Positions 10,801 through 24,700 of a stretch of 64,000 nt of DNA are shown here, piece after piece. Origin of the DNA: Silurus meridionalis (Eukaryota; Chordata; Actinopteri; Siluriformes; Siluridae); NCBI RefSeq assembly GCF_014805685.1, contig NC_060906.1, forward strand, positions 6,726,060 to 6,790,059. The letters are read 5' to 3'. Below the pieces are notes generated by a model that was not told where the DNA came from, did no database searches, and worked only from the letters and a program-made list of their open reading frames with translations. The translations under genes were made by a program, and so were the position numbers. The number at the start of each line of letters is the position of its first letter. Positions within the stretch are counted from its first letter, which is position 1.

Positions 10801-13643
10801 TTCCTCCACCCCAGTGCCAGAACAGTGGTAGAGGATGGAAGGATGAGTGGTAAAGTGGTAGAGGATGGAGGGATGAATGGTACAGTGATAGAGGATGGAG
10901 GGATGAATGGTACAGTGGTAGAGGATGGAGGGATTAATGGTACAGTGATGGAGGATGGAGGGATGAGTGCTACAGTGATGGAGAATTTAGGGATAAGTTG
11001 TATAGTGATGGAGGTACGAGTGGTACAGTGGTAGAGGATGGATGGATGAATAGTACAGTGATGGAGGATGGAGGGATGAGTGGTACAGTGATGGAGGATG
11101 GAGGGATGAGTGGTACAGTGATGGAGGTATGAGTGGTACAGTGATGGAGAATGGAGGGATGAGTGGTACAGTGATGGAGGGATGAGTGGTAAAGTGATTG
11201 AGGATGGAGATATGAGTGGTACAGTGATTGAGGATGGAGATATGAGTGGTACAGTGATATAGGATGGTGGTATGAGCGGTACAGTGATGGAGGATGGTGG
11301 TATGAGCGGTACAGTGATGGAGGATGGAGGGATGAGCAGTACAGTGATGGAGGATGGTGGTATGAGCGGTACAGTGATGGAGGATGGAGGGATGAGCAGT
11401 ACAGTGATGGAGGATGGAGGTATGAGTGGTACAGTGATTGAGGATGGAGGGATGAGCGGTACAGTGATTGAGGATGGAGGGATGAGCGTACAGTGATGGA
11501 GGATGGAGGTATGAGTGGTACAGTGATGGAGGATGAGTGGTACAGTGATGGAGGATGGAGGTATGAGTGGTACAGTGATTGAGGATGGAGGGATGAGCGG
11601 TACAGTGATGGAGGATGGAGGTATGAGTGGTACAGTGATGGAGGTATGAGTGGTACAGTGATGGAGGATGGAGGTATGAGTGTTACAGTGATGGAGTATG
11701 GAGGTATGTGTGGTACAGTGATGGAGGATGGAGGGATGAGTGGTACAGTGATGGAGGATGGAGGAATGAGTGGTACAGTGATGGAGGATGGAGGGATGAG
11801 TGGTACAGTGACAGAGGGATGAGTATAACTTTCTGCTGTTGAATAAGGTGAAGGACTGTTGCTGTACAGAGGCTATGGTGGGACTTCCTGAACTCTTACT
11901 GCTACTTATGAGTCTTGCTGTTGTTTTCTGATCTGTGCAGGATGAAGCTCTGTCTCCACTCTCCTCCCACTCTCAGCCTTCTCCACTCTCTGTCTGCTCC
12001 GATTCCAGCAGCTCGACCGAACCACCCGCTGAGAAGAAGCCAGTCAAGAAAAGCAACCAAATAAAAGGTAATCTCTTAGCAAGTAGCACGTGGTAGGACA
12101 CTGTCCACAAGCTCATGATTTATGGTTTAATCCATCCAGTGTAGTGTTCATAGTGTGTTTCTTTTTCTTATAGCTAAACCTGTCCTGAGGCCCATTCATC
12201 TGAGCCCTAAAGTCTCCATTCAGCCTAAACCACTGATCACAACACTGCCCTTTGCTCAGCCTGCAGCTTCTCTTCACACCAAAACCATCATCATCCAGCC
12301 GGTACAGACTACCATCATGCCAGTGGTCAAACCTGCACCCGTCACCATCCAGCCGGCACCCCCTGCAGGAGGCAAGGGTTCAGATTTTTTATATGTTTTT
12401 TTTTTTTGTTCTAAAAATAGAGGTCAACTGGTAAATTGGCGGAACTACCAGCAAAAAAATCCACGGCGATAGTTTTTCTGGGTTGCGCCTGCACGCTTTC
12501 ATTATACAGTACGAGAGCGGCCTCTAGAGGCGAATCGCTGAAGCCACGTGCGACTGTGCCCTGTGCCTCATTCATGTCAGTTCATAGTGCATTAACTAAA
12601 GATAAAACGGAAATGAACTCACAACGTCGGAGCATTGAAATTATATATTTTTTTTATTTTACATAGTTTTACGTTTGTTTGTTTTTGTTTATCCAGTATC
12701 CAATTAAAAAAAACTATCGTTTGATTAATCAGTCATTAATCACTGTATCAGTACAATTCAACATCGGTTGCCTCTATTTAAAAAAACTTGTGTTTCTGTT
12801 TCCATCCATCTGGTGGAAATGTAATACATTGCAAGTTTTCTTTTAAATTCAATTCAGTTAAATTTTATTTTTATTTTTATACAACTTTTTTTTAAAACAA
12901 TAGACATTGTTACTAAGCAGCTTTACAGAATGCATATATAGAAAAATCCACTTATTTTTAAATGTATGTGTATTTATCCCCTGATGTGCAGCCTGGCGTG
13001 ACTTAGATGGTGTGAGGAAGAAACCTTTAGAGGAACCAGACTCAAAACCTCATCCTCATCTGGGTGACACCGATGACAGTGCGAATATAAATCATTAAAA
13101 CATTATAAACACCAGAAAGTGAGAAATATCAGGACTCAAAATGACTGTGTGATTGTGAGTGATGTCCTTTCTACAATCTTCTACAGTCAGGTGGAGCTCC
13201 TGAGCAACTCATAAATTAGCTCAACGTCTGAGATCATCATAGATTTAACACAGGAGGAACAGCATATGGAGAATGTTATTTTGAGTATTGATTAAGCGGT
13301 TGTTTATCCAGTGCCCGAAATCTTCATGCTTCATGATTTAACCTGAGCTGGTACATCTCTAGATGCCTTCAGGCATCTTTATTTTCTGTGTGTCTGTGAA
13401 GCTTTCATGCCTTATTAGATTCTAAGAGCTCCAGGTCAGATTGTTTTAAACACACTGTACCTCGTACAGTCAAAGCAGATGATGACTTCAGTTCCTCATG
13501 CTGCGATTCTTTGGTATGAAAGAGCTTCCTCCTGCCCTGGCTGTCAACACAAGATCTGTTTATTCAACCCTTCTGAGAACATTGCTGAGGGTGAGGTCTA
13601 TGTTTTCATCAAGTGTCAGTCAGCAATAACATAAAACACACAC

Positions 13644-13736
<93 letters not shown>

Positions 13737-16700
13737 CAAAGGTTCGTGTCCTGAAATCATTGAAACATAATAATATTGCATTGGCATTTAAGTGTAAACC
13801 GTTTCAATATGCCGAATTGTCTTTCATGTGAATTCCCAACGTTTGGCACGGGCGGCTGCAGCAAATGAAGTTTGACAGGAGAATTTAAAGCAGTTGGAGG
13901 ACCGGATTCCAGAGGCGAAACCAGCAAAGTGCTTCAAACGACTCGACCAGAGTACTTACTTATTACTCCGAGTTAATGGACAGATGATAAAATCTTCTCA
14001 ATGTGGATTCCAGGCAGCTGATGAAGATATTCTTCCCAAAGTTCTCAGTGCCTCGTGTTAGCAATGATGAACTGTAATAAATGGACATTTGGTACCACCC
14101 AGATACGGGTTCCCTTTGGAGTCTGGTTCCTCTCAAGGTTTCTCAGGAAGTTTTTTTGGGTACAGTCACCACTGGCTCGCTCTTTAGGGACAAACTTAAA
14201 ATGATACGGAACTTCTACTTACTTTAAGAGCCACTGTATCTGTGTAAAGCTGCTCTGAGACAGTGTATATTGTTAAAAATAATTACTTAAAACCCAAATG
14301 TGGTGCAGCACCTCAAACAAAATAACCGTGATCCCTAATACCCAATAAAATCTGTCATCCATTCAGTCACATTTTAGCTGAAATCTTGGATAAACGTTTG
14401 TAAAGGTAACTTTAAATGCACGGCTGCTATCGGCCAATCAGATGTGTTGATCTGTGAAGATCTTATTGCTAGATATAAGGGTGGAATTCGGGGAGATATC
14501 CCGTGACAGCCGTGACTCATCGTGGTGCGATTCCCCTACATGCTGACAGCTGCGCTCCGTGTGCGATAAAATAAATGGCGGACAGTTTGCAGCGCGTTCT
14601 CCTGGTGTTTAGTGTAAACTGTGGGATTATGTTAAGTGCACCAAGCCTGGGCTGTCTCTCTCCGCCGCCTCTACCTGGTGGCTCTGCTGTCGTGAACCGA
14701 GGTGGAAATAATGGAGAGAAACAAGTCACGTTTTGTTTGACAGCGTTCCTTATGTGCACCTTCTGCAGCTTTCTAAATCTCAGAATGTGCATTAAAAAAA
14801 ATTTTTTTCTCTCTGCTCAGGTCATCCCAACATGCTCTCTCAGCCCACCCAGGTTCTGCAGCTGCAGCCTCCGCAGGTTGTTCCTGCAGGTGCCCGGGTG
14901 CTCACCATGCCCAGCCTGGCACAGGAAAGGCCTACAATCCCCGCCCCCTCTGCCGCCACCACGCCTGTTGTCGGCATTCCGCTCCGGAACCCTTCATCAG
15001 ACGATGATGTAAGTCAACCTGTTAATAGATGCCATTCTTCTATAACTTTCTTTCCATAACACTGTTACAGTATATTACAGAATGACCTGCTGTGGAGACC
15101 CATAATGGGAGCATTTATTTAAGATTGGCAGAATCTGACCCAAGGTTGGGCTCCTTTCAGCAGAGACGCAGTGGGTTGAAGTGTAAAGTTTTTTGTACCT
15201 TTGACAAACTGTTCTGCTTTTCTGAAAACTTCATCAGAAACTCTGCAGTCTGTAAAACATAATCAGATTCATTAACTAGACTAGAGTTTTATGAGCACAA
15301 TGGTTCACGCTGCAAATGGAATAAGCTAATTACAGAGTTCTTTAAGCCGAGGGTCCATGGAAGTGGCCTAAATGGCAGGGAACTGTTCCAGGAATCGCTC
15401 CACCCTGAGGAACAAGCTGTTCCACCTTGTTCTCACATCAAGGGTATAGCTTCATTGAGAGTGTGAGCAAAGCAGCAATTTTTTCAATACTCATCCTTTT
15501 TACTGCTACATCCATGTTTGCTGCATTATCCACTGTCACAGCAACTACTATGTCCTTAATATTGAATCCATCAAGAATATCTCCTCTCTCTTGTGCTAAA
15601 ATGTTCCCTGTCTGGGATGTGTTTACTGCCCTTGTATGCAGGGCTTTCTCTTATGGAGCCCTCTCTCACACAGTCAGGTAGTGGTCTTGTGCAATACTGG
15701 TCCAGCCATCAGCAGTCTCCGCATCATCCCTCAAAGCTTGTAAATCTTTCTTGACGTTTTCTTTTGTACTGCAGGTATGAGGGTATTTGAGAGCATGTCA
15801 CGGCTGAGGGACTGATATCTGGGGGTTTTATCTCCCTATAGTTGACATCAAACACAAAACATAAAAATAGCGTTGTTTGATAATCGTTGCTTATTTTAAA
15901 AGGTTAAAAGAATCAAATATGTAGGTTAAGAGACTTAATACAAACAGTTAACACCCAGTGTAAATGCATTAACACTAGATGGTCTCCTAATTCCAGGGTC
16001 AGAGGCCATCACATTAATGTGAAAAGGGAAAAAGGGGCAAGCCATTGAATTTGCGATTTTACTTTACGCTACCTGCAGCCGCACTGTTGATTCCGAAGGC
16101 CTCGTGGCAGATTTTGACCCTGGAAACATGATGTGGTGGCTGAAATCTTATCGTATAGAAATAGAGAATGAAATGAAGAGAATAGACTACTGGAAATAAT
16201 TTAATACGTATTCATGGAAAAAAAAATCTGAACATATGTTGTTAATATTTTGTCAGTCAGCGATTCTGGTAATGTTTAGGCTGGGGGAGAAGGCCTTGCT
16301 GGACCTGCAGGCCTGCTACTGGAAACAGCGTTGTTGGTAAAACAATTGTGTGATTCTCGAGCTGCGTGAGGCAGATGATGCACTCAGCTCTAATTTTACT
16401 GACGTTTAAGGAAAAGGTCTTTATGTGCACATCATATATCGTTACGATCAAGCAAGTTCGTTTAAGCAGATGTCGTGCTGATGAGAGCAACAAAAGTGAG
16501 ATGGAGAGCAGGAAAAAAAATCTGAGACTTTGGTACTGGATATAAAAACATTTGGTCATCAAATGGTTTGCATTGATGGGCTGTGCTCAGTGGGGACAGA
16601 AAAAAATAAATAAATCTCCTCCTCCGAATGACACGTGTCACACGGGTGGGTGTGAGATAAAGAGAAGCTCACTGAGCGAGTGAAGAGGAGATGGTGGTTT

Positions 16701-18682
16701 CCAGAATGTGGAGTCACATTGTTTTGCAATAAGGATGTATGTCAGAGCAGCATTCAGAACACAACCCAACGTATTTAGAATATACAGTTATAAAACGTTT
16801 TGTGTTATAGTGCAGGCGTAAATCTATGACATACACGCAGGAACACATTCACTGAAATACACACCATTTAAAGTCAGGTCTGTAATCATGTCGGGTTTCT
16901 CAGAACAACAGCACAGTAAACAGCAAAGCTGCGTTCGCCACATTCACAGTTTAAAGGATTCGGCTCGTTTGTGCTTTAATTGGATTCAGTGTTTGCTCAG
17001 TCTGTCTTTCTTTTTCTCTTCAAAGGATTTAGAAAAAATAAAGGATTGAGTACGTAATCCACAATTTTCACATTTTAACAATCCCAATCTTCTGACATGA
17101 ATCCCATTGCAGATTGATAGAAAACATAGGATTTGTGAGTGGAGAATTGAACCCTTGTTTTGTTTAGGGAGAATGAGCCAAATGCCACAATGCTACAAAT
17201 CTCTAATAACCTCGAACCACAAATTCCCCAAAGCTGTAATTAGCAACACCACTCTACTTAGACTTGTGGTGTCTGAATGCTTTTACTGCCATTACTTTGT
17301 CTTTTTTTGTGCTTGCGGATGCACAGATGTTGAAATGTTTAAAAAAACTCATGAGCGAATATACAGCACTGTGTGTGCAAAGACACCATTAGATTTGTAC
17401 GTTTCAGCAGTGGTACAATGACGATACATAATTATTTTTCAGCTTTTTAGTAGATTACAACCACAATAAAAAAATATAAATAATAATAATAAATGGCAAC
17501 AATTGGCAAGGATTGAACGTAACCTCCCCTTTGAAAAATTATTTTTCATTACCTTATTTTCAATGTTAAAACATACCATGAACTTTATCCTATTGTGGAT
17601 TAGATCTTTGATTAAGTAGCGAATGTGTAAGATGGTGTTGAGAACAGCTCAGTCACTGATTTTTTTTTGCAGATAAACTACCTGAGCACAGTGTTTCTCG
17701 GTTTCTGTGTTCTCTCTTGGATAACAGCAACGGAACGCTGTAATTAGAAACTATTTCCTGAGATTGTTCCAAGTGGTTGCGAGTTTGTCAGGGGACTTGT
17801 ATGGAGCCAGAAACTCTGAGAAGTCCTGGACCTTTAAACTTTGGAGTTTCGGTACATTCTGGTGAGATCCATGGGCGTTGTTTTGCCATCTATGGTGATA
17901 ACGAATGATTTTTCAGTCAGCCCAAGTTACAGTTTTTATTTTGAAGGTTTAAAAAACGTCTTTATGCTCAGAAACTTGAATCAGAAATGGTAGGAGATTT
18001 TACACACACAGCCCCTCCACAAGTGCTGTCATAGTAACAGTAACTAGACAATAATGACATTTGGGTTTAAGATCGTGACGGTAGATTTAAATTTGCAAGC
18101 CTCATACTTGCATCTAGATACTATTCTCTAGGTCAGGGGGTCCCCAGACTTGTTTCTGTAAAAGGCCACATCATTTTTTCTTTCTTTAATGTTGACCAGG
18201 TCGGTCTGTAACAGAAAAACAAGCACTTCATGCAAATAATACTGAACATTAAAAAACTTAATAATAAAATAAAAACCAGTACTGAATAATGAAAATGTGC
18301 TAAATGATGTAAAAGGAATATTTTCGCTAATAGATATAATTATATAATCAATCAATTATAAACAAATATAATACAGCGCTCTCCGTGCAGCATGCCGTTC
18401 CGCTTGTAATAACAACATCATGTTGGTGTCAGTGATCGCCTATAGAGGCCGCTCTCGTAATGGCAGTGGACCGTAATCAGTATGGTAAGCCAGATGAGCA
18501 GTCTGCTTATAAGGGATAAACCTATAGCACTAACACATAAATTCCTATTTTAGAATTTTCCGTAAAGCTGCTTTTGGGAAGATTGTTAAAAGCACTAAAC
18601 AAATAAACACACATTATGTGTGTTTGTGGTAATTTTCAATATTTTATTTAGGTGTACAATGTAGATTAAAAAAAAAAAATCT

Positions 18683-18731
<49 letters not shown>

Positions 18732-21700
18732 TCCATATTGGAATTGTATGTGCATTCCTTTATCCAGTGATCGATCAGAAATTCCTCAGAGATTGGATAA
18801 AATGTTTCGGTGTTCTTTTTATTTTGGCGTATTAAGGACTCTAAGTCATGATTTTGCAAAAAAGCCAGGATTGTGGCGATGATCACACAAAGTCAACCAG
18901 GGACAACAACAGGTTTTTCTAATTGACCCAATTGTGTGTGTGTGTATTGCCAACATCATAGTTGTTGTGTGATTGATGTTTAGGATTGTACACTATAGTT
19001 TGATAGTATATGCTGTGTAATGAAAGGGCAGCATTATGTGTTTTTCTCTGTCCCTCTTTTTCGTCTCTGTTTCTCTCTCCTTCTGCTTTTGTCTTTTGCT
19101 GCCTTTTTTTTCCTCTGAAAGGTACACAGGGTCAGAAATTTCTGCTCCAACGTGGCAGATGACACACACATGCACGCACAGCTCCATGAAAACCACCCAC
19201 AGCAGCTCAGTGTCACTGCAAGGCGGAGGGAAAAGCAGTTTCTTTCCCTGTAGACTTGATTTTTTTTGCATTTTAAATGTTAAAAAAAAAAATCCGAGTT
19301 GATAAATAAACTGTGTAAGATGCCCAGAAGTGATTCTAAATATTTATTTAAACAATTCTTCTTACTCCATCGTAAGAAAGTGACTATTGGTTGGACATTG
19401 TGAAAAATGCTGTTAGTCTATGATCAATACTCTGGAGTCTGTTTGATTCGCATATGATTTTAATAATAGTTTCATTTCTGACCATGAGGGTTGGGAAAAA
19501 AGTTTCTGTAGCTTTTGGCCAGCTGTGAGCCTGAAAGTCTGTCTGCTGTACTGCCTTGACTGTAACGTGGACCATACTAGTGCTTGTGTTTTACTTTCTG
19601 AACTGAAAGTAAACCCGCAGTAGTGCGTGTTAATCCCAAGAATCATTAGGTCGACAGGATGCACTCTATATTGCTTGTCAAAAGATTGTTTCAGTTCGTC
19701 TCACTTAGGGGTCCCCAAACTTTTTTCTGCTAGGGCTACATACATTTTCCTGTCTTTAATGGGGCGGGTCGATCTGTAACAGGAAATAACATGGACCGGA
19801 GTGACTACCAGTATTATTGTTGAGATATATTTTACTTCCTTATGCTAGATTAGTTTGTCATTTTGTTCTGCACCGGTACAGACAAGATACTGAAAATACT
19901 GAAATCAAATCAGTTAGTTCCATATGCATAAGGAAATAGTATATATATTATGCATATGCATAAGGAAATATTATGCACTCTCTTTTTAAATATTTATATT
20001 TATTTGAAAAAATATAGGTTGATAAATTGGTTATCGGTACAATCCACTATTGCTAGACCTCTAGTTATTAAATGTAGCAACTAGTGGTCTAGCGATAGTG
20101 GATTGTACCGATAACCAATTTATCAACTGATACTTTTTAAAATAAATATAAATATTTATATATAAATATACAAATAACAATAAATATGAATATATTCATT
20201 AATAAGTATTATATCATTCATTCATTATAAATAATAAATATAATATAGCGCTCTCCGTGCAGCGTGTAGTCTCGCATGTAAAACCATCAGTGATTTTCCT
20301 CTAGATGCTGCTCTTGTAATGACAGCTGACTGAAAGCCAAAAAACATCATATCAACTCTCATTGCAGATTAATAAACCTCTATTAATAACTAAGGGAACA
20401 TTTTAGTTTGAAAGACGACCTTTATTATCAAATACAGTTATGATATGAGCATTGTTTTGTGGGTCGTTCCAAATGGGCCGTAGTTTGGGGGCCACTGGTC
20501 TCGCTGAACGAAGTGCTGGACCTGGAAGCCTTTGATATGAGGTTAAGGGTAAAAAAAAAAAATACCAGCTAAACGAAGTTCAGACTGTAGAGTCACAGAG
20601 GACCGGGACAGCTGTTTCACTGCCAATGCAGAAGGTTTTAGAGCTTGGCCAGAATAAACAGGGATGTAAAACATGCATTAGCTGTTCCACTGTTCCACTA
20701 CATTAATGGGCAGTTCTGGGTCCAGTTTATATGAAGCTGTTTGTAAAAGAACAAAGATTTAACACAGGAGATTCTTCTGCTAGTGAAAGCCACGAAAAGT
20801 TTCATATATATAGATTTGGATTTTAATGTGGCCAGGAAAGTGGTAGCTCAGTAGGTTATCCGGAGGTTAGGGGTTCAATGCCCAGTACTGCCAAGCTGCT
20901 ACTGTTTGACGCTTGTGTGAGGTTCTTAACCCACTCTGCTTCTTAACAAGCTGGGATATGAGAGAATAAAAAAGAATAAGAATTTCACCCTGCTGTTGTC
21001 TGTATGTGAAAGTAAAAGCCTATTTCTTTCTTTTTTTTATTTATTTAATAATATCAGTAGTTTTCTATAATCGCTTAGGACTACAATTGCTATTAACAAT
21101 TTTGCCCAGGGAACAGAACTATAATGAAAGGACATTGGTTGTCATCGGATTAGGATGGGTTCCCTTTCGAGTCTGGTTCCTCTCAAGGTTCTTTCCCTGA
21201 GATAATCCTTTAGGGACTAACTTGTAAATTAAATGTTTGTCATCTGTGTATATATATGTAAAGCTGCTTGAGACAATGACCATTGTTGAAAGAGCTTTTA
21301 CAAATAAAATAGAAATTTGACTTCATGGTGAATTTACTGCTTAAAGCCTTGGTAGCCTATAAAGGAGGCCTATAAACCCACTATAAAAACTTGTCTGCTT
21401 CCCAGCAGCAGCAGCATTTAAAGTAAATAAAAGAGACTTTTTAATTAGTGTCGATTTTCAGCAGGAGTATTGCAATGTTACAAGAGAATGCATGGCTGAG
21501 TGGGTATGACATGAGGTGCAAAGAAGAAGTGGACAATTTTGTCCTCAGCCAAAATGAATTTGAATTGTCCAACAGCTAAACTTGGCCATGCAACAGGACA
21601 ATGATCCCAAGCACACCAGCAAATCTACAACAGAATAAATGAAAAAGAACAGAATCCAGATGTATTATGCCCCAGTCAAAGTCCGGACCTCAATCCAACT

Positions 21701-24700
21701 CAAATGCAGAGAAAGAACCTTAAGAGAGCTGTGCATAAACAAATACATGCAAACCTCAATAAACTGAAGCAACATTGTTCAAAGAATGAGTCCAAATTCC
21801 TCCAAAATTATGTGCATAACTGATAAAGTCCTCCAGCACATCAAGTACCATATGATGTACTTAGTTTTTAATGTAGTTTTATGTATGCATATTAATAAAC
21901 AGGCACTTCAATTTTTTTAATTGTTTTTGTACAAGTAACATACGACGGACTTTTAGTGCCACGTGAAAACATTTTTAAATCCAAAATTACAAGATTAAAG
22001 TCATTACAATATGAGAATAAATTCAAAATAGAAGTAGTAGCAATATTAAAATGAAGTCAAAATACACTGCATGTCCAAAAAAAATTCTCACACACTAATA
22101 TTTTGTTGGACCACCTTTAGCTTTGATCACGGCACATATTCGCCATTGCATTGTTTCGATCAGCTTCTGCAAGTCACAACATTTATTCCCGTCGAAATCC
22201 AAGATCTTGTATTAATGATGGGAGAGTCGGACTGCTGTGCAAAGTCTTCTCCAGCACAGTTTGGACTCTGTGGTTGCCAATCCATGTGTGAAAATGAGGT
22301 CTCATGCTCCCTGAACCACTCTCACAATTTGAGCCAGATGAATCCTGGTATTGTGTTCTTGGAATATGCCTGTTCCATCAGTGAAGAAAAAATCCAATGA
22401 TGGATTTTCAGTATATTATTCAGTATATTCAGGTCGTAAGCTGACCTCATTCTTTGGGCACATGACGTTGCTGAACTGAGACCTGACCAACTGCGGCGAC
22501 CTCAGATCACACCACTGCCCCCACAGGCTTGTACAGTAGGCACTAAACAAGATGGGTGCATCAGTTCCTCTGCCTCTCTTCTTACCCTGATGCGCCCATC
22601 ACTTTGAAACAGGACTTATCAGACCACATGACCTTCTTCCATTGCTCCAAAGTTTAATCTTTATGGAAGCCTGTTTTTCCGATTAGCCTCACCGGTAAGT
22701 GGTTTTCTTAAGGCTACACAGCTGTTCAGTCCCAATCCCTTGAGCTCCCTTCGCATTGTGTGTGTGGAAATGCTCCAACTTTCACTATTAAACAAACATA
22801 GGTGTGAGTTCGACTGTTGTTTTTTTACGACTTGATTTCACCAAAACTTTAAGCGATCGTCGACCACATTCTTCCAACAAGATTATGGTTCTCCACCATC
22901 CTTCCACTCTTTAATAATGCGTTGGACGGTTCTTAACCCAATTTTAGTAGCTTCAGCAATCTTCTTAGATTTTTTCTTAGCTTGATGCATGCCAATCATT
23001 TGACCTTCCTGAAACAGATTACCTTTCCGACATTGTTGTTTAAGAAATGAGAAGCTAAACCCAGGTGGCATTTTTATCAATAATAGTCAAAATGAAGAGA
23101 TTAAAGTCGCAGCAATATGAGAAACATTTTTTTAAGAATACAGTCAAATTTATGAGATTGAAGTTGTAGCTCTATGAGAAGAAAAAAGTAATGCGGTGGT
23201 GTTCATCTCCTTCAGGGACGATTTCTTTGATCACCTTCCTCAAAATCTCTTGAGAAACAACATTTCCTCTTCGAATAGCATGCAGATATGCAGTAACCAT
23301 CATTATCCACTATCCTAAAAAAGGCAATTTGTGTCTAATTTTATTCTTCTGAATAAATTAAGTTTCCTACCGAACCGCTGCAGTGTCCGTTTACTATTTA
23401 TAACTTTGTGCTGATTTGCCAAAAGACAAAGAATTTCCTTTTTTGCAAAATCCTAACCTAAAGTAGGATTGAAACAAATCCTCCACATCTGGTACACAAA
23501 ACAGCAAACCGTTTCTCGCAATACTGTGACTTTTCTCCATATACTATCACATTAATATGCATATTGCTACAACTTTCTCAAAATATTTCGACTTTATTTC
23601 CACATTGATACGATTTTATTCTCATAATCTTACTTTGTTTTTTGTTTTAAAAAACGCCATTGTAGTGACCGGCTTTAGATTGCTTGAGCCATGGATTATT
23701 GGTTTAGCAGTTGTTTAAGTGTGTGCTGTACTTTCCTATTCATTGTCTCAAGTCAAAAAAAAAAAAAAAAAGATCCTTCCCTTCTCCAGAAATCAGCCTA
23801 ACCCTGTTTAATATCCAAGGCTAACTGTTGGCCTGTTGACCCCTGATTATCCAGCATTTTGTTTGTTCCCAGACCCTGCCCATAGCAAAAATCCCTGAGT
23901 AAGGAAATATTTCTCAGGGGATTACCTGCAAACGTACCATGTGGGGATCCAAACAGCTCAATTATGGCTATGCTGAGGGCAAACACTTAAAAAGGCCTGG
24001 CTGTGGGAGCAAATCAGGCCAGAACAGTAATAGCTTTGTTGTCTTCCATTCTTATTCTCGCTCTCTCTCTTTCTCTTTCTATCTGTTTCTCTGGTTTTGT
24101 GGTGGATTTGCCTCCAGCTTGTGTGCAAACCATTTCATTTGTTCATATCCACGTCCAATCGGCCCTTTTGTCCTCCTAGGAAAGGCAGAAATAAACAAAT
24201 AAGATCTTAGAGTGAGACAGTCTACAGTGCAGCGCTTCGCTGTGATTACTTCCTTATACGCATTTAGAGGCAGCGTAGCCAAAAATACATTAGACCTTGT
24301 ACTGTGTCCAGCTGATAAGGTATAAAGTATGACTGGGTCTTTTGCATTTAGAAATGTTTTTTTGGATTGCTATGTAACATTAGCAATGACTAGTAATTTA
24401 GTTTGAGGAATGTAACGCCAAATCATCAATCAAGGACAGCAGATCAACTTGGGGAGAAAGCCTTCAGGGTGTCCTTACAACTAAAGGTCGACCGACATAC
24501 CATGTAAAATAGTACTGAACTTTATTACAAAAATAATAAACAGTACAAAATCATGAAAATGGGCTAAATGATTATATTATATTAATAAATATTGAGTAAA
24601 AAAAAGAGTCATGCATTCAAACAAACAAAAAATGTAACACTCTAAATAAAAAGTTACATGCAAAATGATGAAAAAAAGACACTTCAGTGTCAGTGATTTG

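Noticed and set aside
10825..11496. Open frames of [10 protein letters not shown] repeats
   Set aside because: Produced by a 30-bp tandem repeat within an ATF6 intron; not interrupted because the unit is a multiple of three.
10823..11822. CRISPR-like array
   Set aside because: The repeats are contiguous and degenerate, without unique spacers, in a vertebrate genome: a minisatellite.
14575..15012. 145-codon open frame beginning [10 protein letters not shown]
   Set aside because: It reads ATF6 exon 7 in the wrong frame and starts in intron. The true frame gives [12 protein letters not shown].
20830..20905. tRNA gene
   Set aside because: Boxes A and B are present but the sequence departs from a tRNA cloverleaf and continues into a SINE body.
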